Shown: positions 1 to 5,288 of the stretch, one piece after another
Layout of the letters: each line of letters opens with the position of its first letter
Position numbering within the stretch: position 1 is the first letter of the stretch
Notes under the pieces: model-generated
The model's input: only the letters and a program-made list of their open reading frames with translations
What the model was told of the DNA's origin: nothing
Database searches by the model: none
Translations under genes and position numbers: made by a program
NCBI GenBank assembly: GCA_900557315.1
Contig: USSI01000079.1
Span: 1-6,596, forward strand
Length of the DNA stretch: 6,596 nucleotides
Direction: 5' to 3'
Source: an uncultured Butyricicoccus sp.
Lineage (GTDB): Bacteria > Bacillota > Clostridia > Oscillospirales > Butyricicoccaceae

Positions 1-63
1 GGCTGTTAGGGCCGCACCCGACAGAGAAAGAATAGAAGGAATAACAGGTGATCGGGTTAAAAA
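1..63. other. short stretch downstream of iolG, nothing identified
   Basis: These 63 bases follow the iolG stop codon on the minus strand and run to the window edge. I see no hairpin with a T-tract, no ribosome site and no start codon that would define another gene. The absence of a terminator leaves open that the iolG transcript continues into further inositol genes outside the window. Confidence 0.4.
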
Positions 64-1071
64 TCAGTCTTTGTAGAAATCCGGCATCGGATCATAGACA
101 ACATCGACAATGGTCTGCGTCTCGCGCGCCTTGGAAGCCGCGGCCGCTGCAACCTGGCAGGCATAGCCGTCCCATGCGGTCGGGCCGTCCACACGGCCTT
201 CCTTGGAGGCATTGATCCACGCCTGGATCTCATCGTTGTAGGCATCCGCGAACCGCTGGAAGCAGTCGGTATACATTGCCTGGCCGGTGGTTGCGTTTGC
301 ATTGACCGAAATGTAGTTCGGCTTCGGCATGTTGAGCACCGCGCCGTCGCAGACGATCTCGCACTTGATGTCGTAATCGTTGTGGTTATTGACAAAGGAC
401 TCTACGTCGATGCGCACGCCCGACTTGGTGGTCAGGATCATGATCTGCGGGTCATGCAGGTCCTTGGGGCCGTTATTCGTGGACTTGCCATAGCGCACCT
501 CGGCAGTGGCATAGTCCTCGCCGAGCAGCCAGCGCAGCACGTCGATCTCATGCACCATCGAGTTCTCGACTGCCATCGAGTTGTCCCAGTCATCGGGAAC
601 GGACGGGTTGCGGTGCGCGCAGTGCAGCAGCAGCGCTTCGCCGTACTTTTTGCTGTCGAGTGCTTGCTTGAGCTGCTTGTAGCCTGCGTCGTAGCGGCGC
701 ATGAAGCCGACCTGGACGAGCTTTTTGCCAGCCTTCATTTCCGCTTCCACGATGCGCTTGCAGGCATCCGCCTTGGGTGCAAGCGGCTTTTCGCAGAACA
801 CATATTTGCCCGCCGCGATGGAAGCGAGGACATACTCCTCATGATAGGGGTCTGCGGTGGTGCACATGACGGCGTCGATCTCCGGGTCGTTAATCATGTC
901 GATCGGGTTCCCGAACCCCTTGATGCCGTACTTTTCTGCGACCGACAGGCCGAACGCGCCCGCCGGGTCGGAGCAGGCGACTACCTTGCCGCCCTGCAAT
1001 TTGTTGTTGATGCGCTCGATGTGGGTGCGGCCGATGCCGCCCGTGCCGACCAGACCAATTTTCAGTTCCAT
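64..1071 (-). CDS. iolG: inositol 2-dehydrogenase (Gfo/Idh/MocA family)
   Basis: This 335-residue cytoplasmic enzyme probably oxidises myo-inositol to 2-keto-myo-inositol with NAD, the first step of inositol breakdown. The N-terminal Rossmann fold has GTGGIGRTH (residues 9-17) and Asp35, which matches the Bacillus IolG residue favouring NAD. YVFCEKPLA (90-98) carries the catalytic Lys95. QVGFMRRYD (120-128), HCAHRNP (150-156), HEIDVLRWL (174-182) and GPTAWDGY near the C-terminus match B. subtilis IolG closely, as recalled from its sequence. His174 matches catalytic His176 of IolG, but the position of Asp172 is Asn170 here. The ATG at 1071 is chosen because GGAG lies about 8 bases upstream; a TTG start at 1119 would place coding over the ribosome site and an operator. 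The gene lies downstream of a LacI-family regulator with operator palindromes between. Substrate could also be scyllo-inositol or another polyol. Family is near certain, exact substrate inferred. Confidence 0.9.
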   Translation of the reverse strand: MELKIGLVGTGGIGRTHIERINNKLQGGKVVACSDPAGAFGLSVAEKYGIKGFGNPIDMINDPEIDAVMCTTADPYHEEYVLASIAAGKYVFCEKPLAPKADACKRIVEAEMKAGKKLVQVGFMRRYDAGYKQLKQALDSKKYGEALLLHCAHRNPSVPDDWDNSMAVENSMVHEIDVLRWLLGEDYATAEVRYGKSTNNGPKDLHDPQIMILTTKSGVRIDVESFVNNHNDYDIKCEIVCDGAVLNMPKPNYISVNANATTGQAMYTDCFQRFADAYNDEIQAWINASKEGRVDGPTAWDGYACQVAAAAASKARETQTIVDVVYDPMPDFYKD

Positions 1072-1103
1072 AACCAAGACTCCTTTTTTGTTTTTTTGGG
1101 AAA

Positions 1104-1115
1104 GAGACCGATCTC
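1104..1115. promoter_or_regulatory. operator copy 1 (imperfect), leader of iolG
   Basis: GAGACCGATCTC differs at one base from the perfect palindrome found twice upstream. Read on the minus strand, CGAGATCGGTCTCTTT matches the 1302 copy extended by flanks at 15 of 16 bases. It sits 33-44 bases before the iolG start, downstream of both candidate promoters, so it would suit a roadblock or looping site. Binding by the neighbouring LacI-family protein is inferred. Confidence 0.6.
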
Positions 1116-1176
1116 GCAATGCTGCAAAAAAAAAATTGATCGCCGCTGCCCCTTAAATCCACCGCCAGAATGGAAT

Positions 1177-1206
1177 ATTTAAGGATTTACGAGACCGGTC
1201 TCTCAA
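1177..1206 (-). promoter_or_regulatory. weak second promoter candidate for iolG
   Basis: On the minus strand TTGAGA (1201-1206) is followed after 18 bases by TTAAAT (1177-1182). Both boxes are partial matches. The interest is that the -35 box overlaps operator copy 2, repeating the layout of the stronger promoter upstream. The -10 also lies in one arm of an inverted repeat (CCTTAAAT at 1151-1158, ATTTAAGG at 1177-1184). It may be a chance match. Confidence 0.3.
1191..1202. promoter_or_regulatory. operator copy 2 (perfect palindrome)
   Basis: GAGACCGGTCTC is a perfect 12-base palindrome with the central CG typical of LacI-family operators. Its flanks (TTAC before, T after) are shared with copy 3, giving 17 identical bases, more than the palindrome alone explains. 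It lies 87 bases from copy 1 and 111 from copy 3, centre to centre. Confidence 0.75.
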
Positions 1207-1220
1207 CTGACCATTTACAG

Positions 1221-1254
1221 ACCCGCTGTCTGCCTTATGCAGAAAGCAGCGGGT
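1221..1254 (-). other. stable hairpin in the iolG leader RNA
   Basis: ACCCGCTG (1221-1228) pairs with CAGCGGGT (1247-1254), and TCTGC (1229-1233) pairs with GCAGA (1239-1243), leaving a five-base loop and a three-base bulge. That makes 13 paired bases. No T-tract follows on either strand, so it is not a standard terminator. It would lie near the 5' end of a transcript starting about 1285, where it could stabilise the RNA or affect translation. Confidence 0.5.
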
Positions 1255-1291
1255 GTGCTTGCGTTACGGTTTCTTCCCTTTCGATGGTCTA

Positions 1292-1320
1292 ATTATATTA
1301 CGAGACCGGTCTCTTTACAA
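1292..1320 (-). promoter_or_regulatory. main iolG promoter with operator in its spacer
   Basis: On the minus strand TTGTAA (1315-1320) is followed by a 17-base spacer and a perfect TATAAT (1292-1297). Operator copy 3 fills the middle of the spacer, so a bound repressor would exclude RNA polymerase. Transcription would start near 1285, giving a leader of about 210 bases before iolG. The promoter lies just past the terminator of the upstream regulator gene, so iolG can be expressed separately. Confidence 0.75.
1302..1313. promoter_or_regulatory. operator copy 3 (perfect palindrome, in promoter spacer)
   Basis: This is the second perfect GAGACCGGTCTC. It lies entirely between the -35 and -10 boxes of the iolG promoter, the classical place for a repressor site. 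Assignment to the adjacent LacI-family regulator rests on proximity, the central CG, and on the three copies all lying between the two genes. Confidence 0.8.
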
Positions 1321-1340
1321 TATCCATACTTTACAAAGAT

Positions 1341-1375
1341 AAAAAAGGAAGTTTATGCACAATCCATAAACTTCC
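1341..1375 (-). terminator. intrinsic terminator of the LacI-family gene
   Basis: GGAAGTTTATG (1347-1357) and CATAAACTTCC (1365-1375) form an 11-bp perfect stem with a seven-base loop. On the minus strand the stem is followed by six T residues (1341-1346). It begins 11 bases after the regulator stop codon and separates it from iolG. Confidence 0.85.
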
Positions 1376-1385
1376 CTTTCCCGTT

Positions 1386-2402
1386 TCAATCAATATTCTC
1401 TGCCAACAGGATTTCGTTGGACAGGTAAATCCGTTCCTGCTCCGGCGGCTTGCCGTAAACCAGATATTCAAACAGCAGCCGCATGGCGCGCTGTCCCTGC
1501 CCGAACAGGCTGCCGCTGATGGTGCAGGACACCTCGCCCCGGTGGACCAGCTCCACAATCGCCGGATAGCGCTCGAAACAAACGACGGTCAGCTGTCCTG
1601 CCCTGCCGCAGTCACGCACTGCCCGGCAGATATCGGGCACACAACCGCAGGCAATAAACAGCCCATCCAACTGCGGCTGGCGGTGCAGCAGCTCGCAGGT
1701 CAGTTGATAAGCCGTTTCCGCATCTTCGTTGGTATTCAGCACGTCCACTGCCAAAATACCCGGAAAGCGATCCTGTATATGGCGCACAAAGCCCTGTGTA
1801 CGCTCACGCACTGCCGGGATGGTACTGGTAAGGATGCCGATCTGTCCTGCGCGGGCGAGCAGCAGGCTCATCAGCCGGGCGGCAGCCCGCCCGCCTTTCA
1901 GCTCGTCGCAGCCGACAAAGCACAGCCGGTGGCTGCCTTCCAGATCGGAGTTCAGGGTAACCGTCGGGATGCCTGCTTCCTCCAGCGCATTGACCTCCTG
2001 TGCAATCGCGGGGCTTTCAACCGGACCGATCACGACACCCGATACATCACTGCGGCACAATTCCCGCAGGCACCGGCGCTGCGCCTCTTCGTCCGCATAG
2101 TCCAGCACATGGTATTGCATTTCCAGATTGAAGCTGTCATAATCCGGCTGCACGGACTGGATTCCGCATTGCAGTTCCTCCAGCGCATCTACCCGGGTCA
2201 GTACAACCGCAACAGACATCTTGTTTTTCTGGTAATTCAACGCTTTCGCCAGCGGATTCGAAGAATAGCCCTGCTCCTCCAGCAGCCGCCGGATTTTCAG
2301 ACGCACTTCATCGCTCACGCCCGGCCGGTTATGGATTACCTTATCCACGGTTGACTTGTGCACGCCTGCCATTTCTGCAATTTGTTTGAGTGTTACAGCC
2401 AA
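1386..2402 (-). CDS. LacI-family transcriptional regulator, probable iolG repressor
   Basis: This 338-residue protein has the full LacI-family layout. The helix-turn-helix spans residues 4-23 (LKQIAEMAGVHKSTVDKVI), followed by NRPGVSDEVR, and the hinge NPLAKALN (49-56) carries the leucine that family members insert into the central CpG of the operator. A periplasmic-binding-protein-like ligand domain follows from about residue 63, with VGCDELKGGRAAARLM resembling the ribose-type sugar-binding group. The second recognition helix reads TVDKVI instead of the usual TVSRVL. The start codon is TTG at 2402, supported by GAGG eight bases upstream; no in-frame ATG would keep the helix-turn-helix. It is transcribed in the same direction as iolG and upstream of it, with its own terminator. 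The operators downstream suggest it controls iolG; the ligand is probably inositol or a derivative, by inference. I see no operator copy at its own promoter. Confidence 0.9.
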   Translation of the reverse strand: MAVTLKQIAEMAGVHKSTVDKVIHNRPGVSDEVRLKIRRLLEEQGYSSNPLAKALNYQKNKMSVAVVLTRVDALEELQCGIQSVQPDYDSFNLEMQYHVLDYADEEAQRRCLRELCRSDVSGVVIGPVESPAIAQEVNALEEAGIPTVTLNSDLEGSHRLCFVGCDELKGGRAAARLMSLLLARAGQIGILTSTIPAVRERTQGFVRHIQDRFPGILAVDVLNTNEDAETAYQLTCELLHRQPQLDGLFIACGCVPDICRAVRDCGRAGQLTVVCFERYPAIVELVHRGEVSCTISGSLFGQGQRAMRLLFEYLVYGKPPEQERIYLSNEILLAENID

Positions 2403-2429
2403 ATCGAAGACCTCGCTTTTCTGTTGCTG

Positions 2430-2463
2430 ATTATACTATAGCAATTTATGCAGAAACGTGCAA
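2430..2463 (-). promoter_or_regulatory. promoter of the LacI-family gene
   Basis: On the minus strand a perfect TATAAT (2430-2435) lies 27 bases before the TTG start, but no good -35 sits 16-18 bases away. An overlapping choice, TATAGT (2435-2440) with TTGCAC (2458-2463) at a 17-base spacing, is equally possible. The close distance to the start suggests a very short leader. Confidence 0.5.
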
Positions 2464-2510
2464 GCATCACTTCCGGTATTCCAACCGTGTAAAGGCAAGG
2501 CATGATAGCG

Positions 2511-2562
2511 GCAATGCGTTGTGCATTGCAATGGGGGAATCCTTTCGGACTCCCCCATTGGC
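2511..2562 (-). other. two adjacent hairpins after the small ORF, possible terminator
   Basis: GCAATGC (2511-2517) and GCATTGC (2523-2529) form one 7-bp hairpin. Next to it CAATGGGGGA pairs with TCCCCCATTG over ten bases; after one mismatch TCC pairs with GGA, closing on a GAAA tetraloop when read on the minus strand. Neither is followed by a T-tract, so termination is uncertain. Their place, 57 bases past the 44-codon ORF, suggests a 3' end or an RNA-stabilising element. Confidence 0.45.
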
Positions 2563-2618
2563 TTAAAAAACATCTGGCAGGTTGCCAAACACTTGGATAG
2601 GCGCCGTCCGGATCATGC

Positions 2619-2753
2619 TCAACGGCGCATATTGCGCAGCACTTCCAGACAGTCGCGGTCGGTCTCGGTGACCAGGCCCATATAGGTATTCATACGGTTC
2701 ATGCTGTATGCCATCGCACCCAGCCGCTGCATATAAGAATGCTTGTTTTTCAT
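2619..2753 (-). CDS. small methionine-rich protein, 44 residues, unknown function
   Basis: I do not recognise this protein. It starts MKNKHSYMQRLGAMAYSM and ends CLEVLRNMRR. Seven of 44 residues are methionine, mostly spaced every three to seven residues in the first half. The ends are basic and the only acidic cluster is TETDRD (29-34). There is no obvious signal peptide or membrane segment, and the spacing of M, L and Y would suit a short amphipathic helix. Support for its being real comes from a strong GGAGG eight bases before the ATG, a sigma-A promoter about 70 bases upstream and hairpins after the stop. A longer ORF on the same strand in another frame (91 codons, 2563-2838) has no comparable ribosome site and its start lies upstream of the promoter -10, so I prefer this one. 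It stands alone between the regulator gene and a divergent sigma-factor operon. Confidence 0.55.
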   Translation of the reverse strand: MKNKHSYMQRLGAMAYSMNRMNTYMGLVTETDRDCLEVLRNMRR

Positions 2754-2820
2754 TTTGGATGCCTCCATTCGCATTGTGGTGAAAGATATTTTCATCAGGT
2801 TGTTTTTCCTGACGCATTTT

Positions 2821-2848
2821 ATTATAGTCGTATTGCACTAAAAATCAA
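2821..2848 (-). promoter_or_regulatory. promoter of the 44-codon ORF
   Basis: On the minus strand TTGATT (2843-2848) is followed by 16 bases and a perfect TATAAT (2821-2826). The start would be near 2814, leaving a leader of about 60 bases. In that leader CGTCAGG and CCTGATG can form a 7-bp hairpin (with one G-U pair) around an A-rich loop. Confidence 0.6.
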
Positions 2849-2873
2849 TATTAATTTAGTACAATCTGACGGA

Positions 2874-2886
2874 ACCTTGGCAAGGT
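2874..2886. repeat. inverted repeat ACCTTG-G-CAAGGT between divergent promoters
   Basis: This is a perfect 6-bp inverted repeat with a single central base, placed between the minus-strand promoter at 2821-2848 and the plus-strand -10 at 2917-2922. It could be an operator shared by both, but there is only one copy and no regulator to assign. Confidence 0.3.
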
Positions 2887-2913
2887 GTTTTATGCGTAAT
2901 GCACATTAAAATA

Positions 2914-2922
2914 TGATATAAT
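2914..2922 (+). promoter_or_regulatory. extended -10 promoter candidate toward the sigma gene
   Basis: TGATATAAT is a perfect extended -10 element (TGnTATAAT), which can work with a poor -35, and no good -35 is visible. It would give a leader of about 200 bases before the sigma-factor gene. No convincing coding sequence lies in 2923-3133, so this stretch is most likely leader and further promoter sequence. Confidence 0.45.
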
Positions 2923-3035
2923 TTGTGCACTATGATATGGTGTTCGAAATTTATCCCCGTTTTAATACGAATTTTCGCTATCCTTCATTTTATGCCGCAT
3001 CCAATCCGGCTCCCCTCCGGCGTCACACATTTTTT

Positions 3036-3098
3036 GGTAACAAAACGGAAAAACCTTGCGCGGGCAGGTCACAAAAACCGCCTGTCAAACGTTATAAA
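3036..3098 (+). promoter_or_regulatory. tandem ECF-like promoter candidates before the sigma gene
   Basis: GGTAACAAAA (3036-3045) and GGTCACAAAA (3067-3076) are near-identical direct repeats 31 bases apart. Seventeen bases after each AAC/CAC lies CG: CGCG at 3059 and CGTT at 3090. This resembles ECF promoters, which commonly have an AAC-type -35 and a CG-starting -10. A start near 3100 would leave about 33 bases before the ATG, enough for the ribosome site. TATAAA (3093-3098) could alternatively be a sigma-A -10. Autoregulation by the adjacent sigma factor is inferred. Confidence 0.35.
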
Positions 3099-3133
3099 GA
3101 GTGAACATGTTCTTTCAGGAAGGGGGCGGCAGG

Positions 3134-3670
3134 ATGGACGCTCATACATTGGAGACGCGCTTCGCCGCAGGCAGCGAGCAGGCGCTCGCCGATGCCATCG
3201 CGCTGTACGGCCAGCCGCTTTTGCGCTACTGTCACCATATCCTGTGCGATTATCATGAGGCGCAGGATGCCGTGCAGACCACCTTTATCAAGGCTTATGA
3301 TAACCGCAGCCGGTTCCGTCCGGGTACAAGCCTGAGCGCCTGGCTGTACCGGCTTGCCTATACCACATGCGTAGACATGCTGCGCCGCCGCAAGCGCCAG
3401 ATGCGCACGCCGCCGCCTGTTGCCGCTGACCCGGATTATATCGGCGAAGACCTGCGGCGCGCCCTCGCGGCCCTGTCCCCTGAGCAGCGTGCGCTGGTAT
3501 ACAGCCGCGTAATCGAGCAGCGCAGCTTTGACGCGCTCGCCGTGATCTACGGCAAACCAGCCGCGACCCTGCGCAAGCGGTATGAACGCGCGCGCAAAAA
3601 ACTGGCGCAGGCCCTCGCAGGCACACCGGCAGAAAGGAGGCGAAGCAATTATGAATCTGACACCGGATGA
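3134..3670 (+). CDS. sigma-70 family RNA polymerase sigma factor (ECF-like)
   Basis: This 178-residue protein has only sigma regions 2 and 4, the ECF-type layout. Region 2 spans about residues 16-88: DAVQTTFIKAY (45-55) is the core-polymerase-binding helix, and SLSAWLYRLAYTTCVDMLRR (66-85) covers the -10 recognition and melting part. A linker with PPPVAADPD separates it from region 4 (about 110-161), where LSPEQRALVYSR and the helix-turn-helix ALAVIYGKPAATLRKRYERA read the -35. The ATG at 3134 is chosen because AGGAAGGGGG lies about seven bases upstream; the GTG at 3101 and ATG at 3107 lack such a site. The 3' end overlaps the anti-sigma gene by 20 bases, so the two are probably translationally coupled. 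The target genes and the inducing stress are unknown. Confidence 0.88.
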   Translation: MDAHTLETRFAAGSEQALADAIALYGQPLLRYCHHILCDYHEAQDAVQTTFIKAYDNRSRFRPGTSLSAWLYRLAYTTCVDMLRRRKRQMRTPPPVAADPDYIGEDLRRALAALSPEQRALVYSRVIEQRSFDALAVIYGKPAATLRKRYERARKKLAQALAGTPAERRRSNYESDTG

Positions 3671-5009
3671 GCGGCGTATCCGCGCTGCCCTCGAACAGAT
3701 CGAAACACCCATGTATGACATCGCCGCCGCCGTGCAGGAACAGCGCGCCCGCCGCGGCCGCCGCCTCCTGATCCGCAGCCCGCAGCGCATTCTGGCTGCT
3801 GTGCTCGCCGGCATCCTGCTCACCATGACCGCCGCGGCCGCTGTGATGCAGTTCTCCGGCGGCTGGCATGCAATTTTCGGAAACGGTGTGGCCGTGCCGG
3901 AGGGCATCACCCTCCCCCTGCAGAACAGCCAGACCGTAAACGGCTGCACAGTGACGCTTGAAGACGCCATTGTGAGCAGTTCCAACGTTGCTGTTATCTT
4001 CTCGGTCATTCAGGAGCAAAGCCCGCCGCTGGCCGCCCCGATCGACTTCGGGGAAATCCTGCTGTCCATCAACGGCGGCGAGGCGCAAACGCCCGTTACC
4101 AGCCAAAGCGTGTTCAATCCGGATACGCCCGCTGTCCAGTACTGCTATCAGGAATATGAATACGACGGTGGATCGGATGAAATCGGCCTCACCTTCACCG
4201 TAAGCCCGCTCGCCTGCATGCAGTCAAGCGAGCCGCTCACCGCGGAAATCGACCTGGGCGCACTGTATCAGGCATATCCGCTCGTATTCCCCGCAGGCAC
4301 GGAAAACGACACGCGGACGGCCGCTTATGCGGCGCAGGACTTCTCGGATGTAGAGTTGCCGCTTGCCGACCCGGCTTCGGATATTGCACTGGCCGGGATT
4401 GCGCTCAGCGGGGATGACCTGTGTCTGGCGATCTCCTTCCCGATGGACGACGTCTCGGTGGAACTCACCTCCCTGCTGGACACCCGCACGGGAACCTGTA
4501 TCCCGAGCGAATCCGGCAGCACCTCGGGCAGCTCGGCCAGCAACCTCCAGCTGCACGAATCCGTCTTTCCGGATGTGGGGGTTGACGACCTCCCCCACCT
4601 GCAGCCACAGCTGGTTTACACATTCCCGGTGCAGCTGACCGACCAGCCGCTGACCTTTTCGTTCCGGGCGGAAACATCAGCCGCCTATGAACGCAGCGTC
4701 AACCTGCACCTGCCGGATGGGACGGAAATCAACGCGATTTCAGTTACCCCTACCTGCGTACAGCTCAAAGGGGAGCACCCGGATGCGCCGGACTGGGAAG
4801 CGCCTTCCGTCATGGTACAGCTGCAGGATGGCAGCAGCCTTGCAGCCACGCCCTGTACCACCACCCTGTATTCCTCGGATGGCTCCGGATTGGTAGCGTT
4901 TGATATTTCTTATGAATATCAATCCCCGGAGCACTACCGGCAGTTCCTGTCGGTTGAGGATGCAGCATTTGTGCGGATCGACGACATCACCATTAAGATA
5001 GACGAGTAG
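3651..5009 (+). CDS. membrane anti-sigma factor, DUF4179-type
   Basis: This 452-residue protein has a short basic cytoplasmic N-terminus (residues 1-45, with RARRGRRLLIR), one membrane helix (about 46-66, ILAAVLAGILLTMTAAAAV) and a large extracytoplasmic part of about 385 residues. The first outside segment, VNGCTVTLEDAIVSSSNVAVIFSV, has the pattern of DUF4179 domains, which in Firmicutes occur next to ECF-like sigma genes. The rest is rich in beta-prone, acidic sequence with a serine-rich linker (SESGSTSGSSAS). The N-terminus would hold the sigma factor at the membrane and the outer domain would sense a cell-surface signal. The ATG at 3651 follows AGGAGG by ten bases; the in-frame start at 3582 lies deep in the sigma gene without a site. 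There is no zinc-binding HxxxCxxC motif, so this is not a ZAS-type anti-sigma. Role is inferred from context and pattern. Confidence 0.8.
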   Translation: MNLTPDERRIRAALEQIETPMYDIAAAVQEQRARRGRRLLIRSPQRILAAVLAGILLTMTAAAAVMQFSGGWHAIFGNGVAVPEGITLPLQNSQTVNGCTVTLEDAIVSSSNVAVIFSVIQEQSPPLAAPIDFGEILLSINGGEAQTPVTSQSVFNPDTPAVQYCYQEYEYDGGSDEIGLTFTVSPLACMQSSEPLTAEIDLGALYQAYPLVFPAGTENDTRTAAYAAQDFSDVELPLADPASDIALAGIALSGDDLCLAISFPMDDVSVELTSLLDTRTGTCIPSESGSTSGSSASNLQLHESVFPDVGVDDLPHLQPQLVYTFPVQLTDQPLTFSFRAETSAAYERSVNLHLPDGTEINAISVTPTCVQLKGEHPDAPDWEAPSVMVQLQDGSSLAATPCTTTLYSSDGSGLVAFDISYEYQSPEHYRQFLSVEDAAFVRIDDITIKIDE

Positions 5010-5069
5010 AAAGCCCCGTGGGGGTAAAATAGCGGCCGGGCGGTGTGGGGCTGTCCGGCCGGAACAGGA

Positions 5070-5108
5070 TAACAGCCCGCTTAAACCGCGGGCTGTTATA
5101 TATTTTTT
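5070..5108 (+). terminator. terminator of the sigma/anti-sigma operon
   Basis: TAACAGCCCGC (5070-5080) pairs with GCGGGCTGTTA (5088-5098) in an 11-bp stem with a seven-base loop, followed by TATATTTTTT. Between it and the anti-sigma stop, CGGCCGG (5033-5039) can pair with CCGGCCG (5055-5061), a second possible hairpin without a T-tract. Confidence 0.9.
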
Positions 5109-5204
5109 ACAAACTTTAACGATCTTGTTTGTGCACCTCTTACAATTTCTTTGGTGTGGTTTTCCACCTGCTCTTCAAAATGATGAAAATTGCAAAATGC
5201 GAAA

Positions 5205-5259
5205 AAAACTCTTTCTTTTCCATGTTTTTATGCTATAATGATAGCAAGAAAAGAGTTTT
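5205..5259. repeat. inverted repeat around the HPr-like promoter
   Basis: AAAACTCTTT (5205-5214) is the reverse complement of AAAGAGTTTT (5250-5259). Allowing one inserted base, the match extends outward to GAAA on the left and TTTC on the right. The arms are 35 bases apart and the -10 box lies between them. The arrangement fits a pair of protein sites flanking the promoter, or a loop at the start of the transcript. Confidence 0.45.
5231..5239 (+). promoter_or_regulatory. extended -10 promoter of the HPr-like gene
   Basis: TGCTATAAT is a perfect TATAAT with an upstream TG. The -35 region is T-rich (CTTTCT, 5211-5216) and a poor match. The start would be near 5246, giving a leader of about 43 bases that contains the right arm of the inverted repeat and the AGGAGG site. 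Confidence 0.7.
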
Positions 5260-5288
5260 GTTTCACTAACATCAGGAGGTAAAGTATT

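Noticed and set aside
382..1182. Long plus-strand ORF opposite iolG
   Set aside because: It is the antisense shadow of iolG; the minus-strand frame has all IolG motifs and a ribosome site, while this one has no recognisable domain and crosses the iolG promoter leader.
1221..1254. Hairpin as an intrinsic terminator or attenuator
   Set aside because: No T-tract follows on either strand and no overlapping anti-terminator stem is clear, so I list it only as a hairpin.
1542..2354. Plus-strand ORF opposite the LacI-family gene
   Set aside because: The opposite strand encodes a complete LacI-family protein; this frame has low-complexity, histidine- and glutamine-rich content and no start site.
2563..2838. 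91-codon minus-strand ORF covering the small gene
   Set aside because: No ribosome site at its start, and its start lies upstream of the -10 box of the promoter that would have to transcribe it. The 44-codon frame has a strong GGAGG.
3085..3098. TGTCAAACGTTATA as a CcpA cre site
   Set aside because: It contains a central AACGTT but lacks the flanking symmetry of cre consensus, so the match is too weak to claim.
2923..3258. Plus-strand 111-codon ORF before and into the sigma gene
   Set aside because: It overlaps the sigma gene out of frame, has no ribosome site, and its composition shifts abruptly midway; the stretch reads better as leader and promoter.
3092..4106. Minus-strand ORFs opposite the sigma and anti-sigma genes
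   Set aside because: These come from GC-rich codon bias on the true strand; composition is Arg/Ala/Cys-rich and no family is recognisable.
5012..5061. GC-rich stem possibilities after the anti-sigma stop as a second terminator or riboswitch
   Set aside because: CGGCCGG/CCGGCCG and AGCCCC/GGGGCT can pair, but the loops are long, no T-tract follows and GC-rich DNA pairs easily by chance.
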